5,973 nt of DNA from Elusimicrobia bacterium RIFCSPLOWO2_12_FULL_59_9. Lineage in GTDB: Bacteria; Elusimicrobiota; Elusimicrobia; O2-12-FULL-59-9. The notes beneath the pieces are model-generated. The model was not told the DNA's origin. It searched no databases and saw nothing but the letters and a program-made list of their open reading frames with translations. The stretch spans positions 24,589 to 30,561 of the forward strand of contig MGUX01000148.1 of assembly GCA_001800185.1 (NCBI GenBank). The letters run 5' to 3'. The position numbers and the translations under genes are program-made. Each line of letters starts with the position of its first letter. Positions within the stretch are counted from its first letter, which is position 1. This document shows positions 5,627-5,973 of the stretch, one piece after another.

Positions 5627-5973
5627 TAGAAAACCTCCGGGATAAAATTTTGGTCCGATTTAGGCGGTCGCACGTAGCCTTTGTCTTTTTCCCTTTTCGA
5701 CAGCTTGACCGGCTTTGGCGTGAGGTCCTTGTAATCAATCAGACTCAAGAAGTGGCTGATGCAATTGAGCCTGGCGCGGCGCTTGTTGTCGGCATTGACC
5801 ACATGCCACGGCGCCTGCTTGATGTCGGTATGCTTGAACATTTCATCCTTGGCCATCGAGTACTCGACCCATTTTTCGCGCGACTTCACGTCCATCGGGC
5901 TGAGCTTCCAGCGCGTGGTGGGGTCCTCGTTTCTCTGTTGGAATCTCAATTCCTGCTCCTCGTCGCTAACCGA
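5626..5973 (-). CDS. ppk2: Polyphosphate kinase 2 family protein, C-terminal 115 residues (5' end outside window)
   Basis: The frame enters from the right edge as SVSDEEQELRFQQR and ends at TAA (5628-5626). The sequence matches the C-terminal part of PPK2: RWKLSPMD, then YSMAKDEMF, then APWHVVNADNKRRARLNC, then the usual basic tail with YVRPP and a final PEVF. PPK2 enzymes transfer phosphate between polyphosphate and nucleotides (NDP or NMP, depending on class) in the cytoplasm. The Walker A and B motifs and the class-defining residues are upstream of the window, so direction and nucleotide preference cannot be judged. A typical member is about 270-300 residues, so roughly 60% is missing. A TTG at 5949 is not the start because family sequence continues upstream of it. 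The stop overlaps the start of the WG gene. Confidence 0.92.
   Translation of the reverse strand, partial: SVSDEEQELRFQQRNEDPTTRWKLSPMDVKSREKWVEYSMAKDEMFKHTDIKQAPWHVVNADNKRRARLNCISHFLSLIDYKDLTPKPVKLSKREKDKGYVRPPKSDQNFIPEVF
5634..5638 (-). promoter_or_regulatory. Ribosome binding site of the WG gene, inside the PPK2 gene
   Basis: GGAGG on the minus strand lies 7 nt before ATG 5626 and within the last codons of PPK2. It confirms the TAATG overlap start. Confidence 0.8.

Noticed and set aside
5947..5949. TTG as the start of the PPK2 gene
   Set aside because: The frame continues to the window edge with family-like residues (SVSDEEQE), so the gene is cut by the edge and does not start here.

Overview
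All supportable genes lie on the minus strand, and the window opens and closes inside genes. Reading in transcription order (right to left) there are four: the 3' end of a polyphosphate kinase 2 gene (5973-5626); a WG-repeat secreted protein whose ATG overlaps the PPK2 stop codon (5626-4505); a small lipoprotein of unknown function (4006-3566); and a very large exported multidomain protein that runs off the left edge (3347-1). I translated the last gene by hand, line by line. It is open for 1115 codons with no stop, although it has no end inside the window.

The organism looks like a Gram-negative (diderm) bacterium with Shine-Dalgarno-led genes. The lipoprotein has a clear lipobox with Gly at +2, the WG protein has an Ala-Arg-Ala signal peptidase site, and the ribosome sites are AAGGAGG and GGAGG. 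The repetitive giant protein, with propeller and fibronectin-like modules whose style (Trp-rich strand, 'NEAGFRV', 'GLLPGQNY') recalls Elusimicrobiota proteins, makes that phylum my best guess. This is inference only. Base composition differs across the window: the PPK2/WG part is GC-rich (41 of 60 bases in 4801-4860), while the giant gene is near 50% (31 of 60 in 1741-1800).

The most interesting non-coding part is 4007-4504. A near-consensus sigma-70 promoter (TTGAAA, 17 nt, TATACT) fires leftwards from about 4330. The roughly 255 nt after it have no ATG and contain several strong hairpins, including a long-range 9-bp stem and a GNRA-capped 6-bp stem. They end in a 7-bp stem followed by a T7 run. 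Several of these pairings are mutually exclusive, as in a terminator/antiterminator switch. This is either a structured leader controlling the lipoprotein gene or an independent small RNA. I match it to no known RNA family.

Functionally, PPK2 and the WG protein form a translationally coupled pair. The lipoprotein and the M23/SH3b/propeller protein are both exported and suggest envelope work. The M23 peptidase in the giant protein keeps all its metal ligands. Nothing in the window is a transposon, CRISPR array, tRNA or rRNA.
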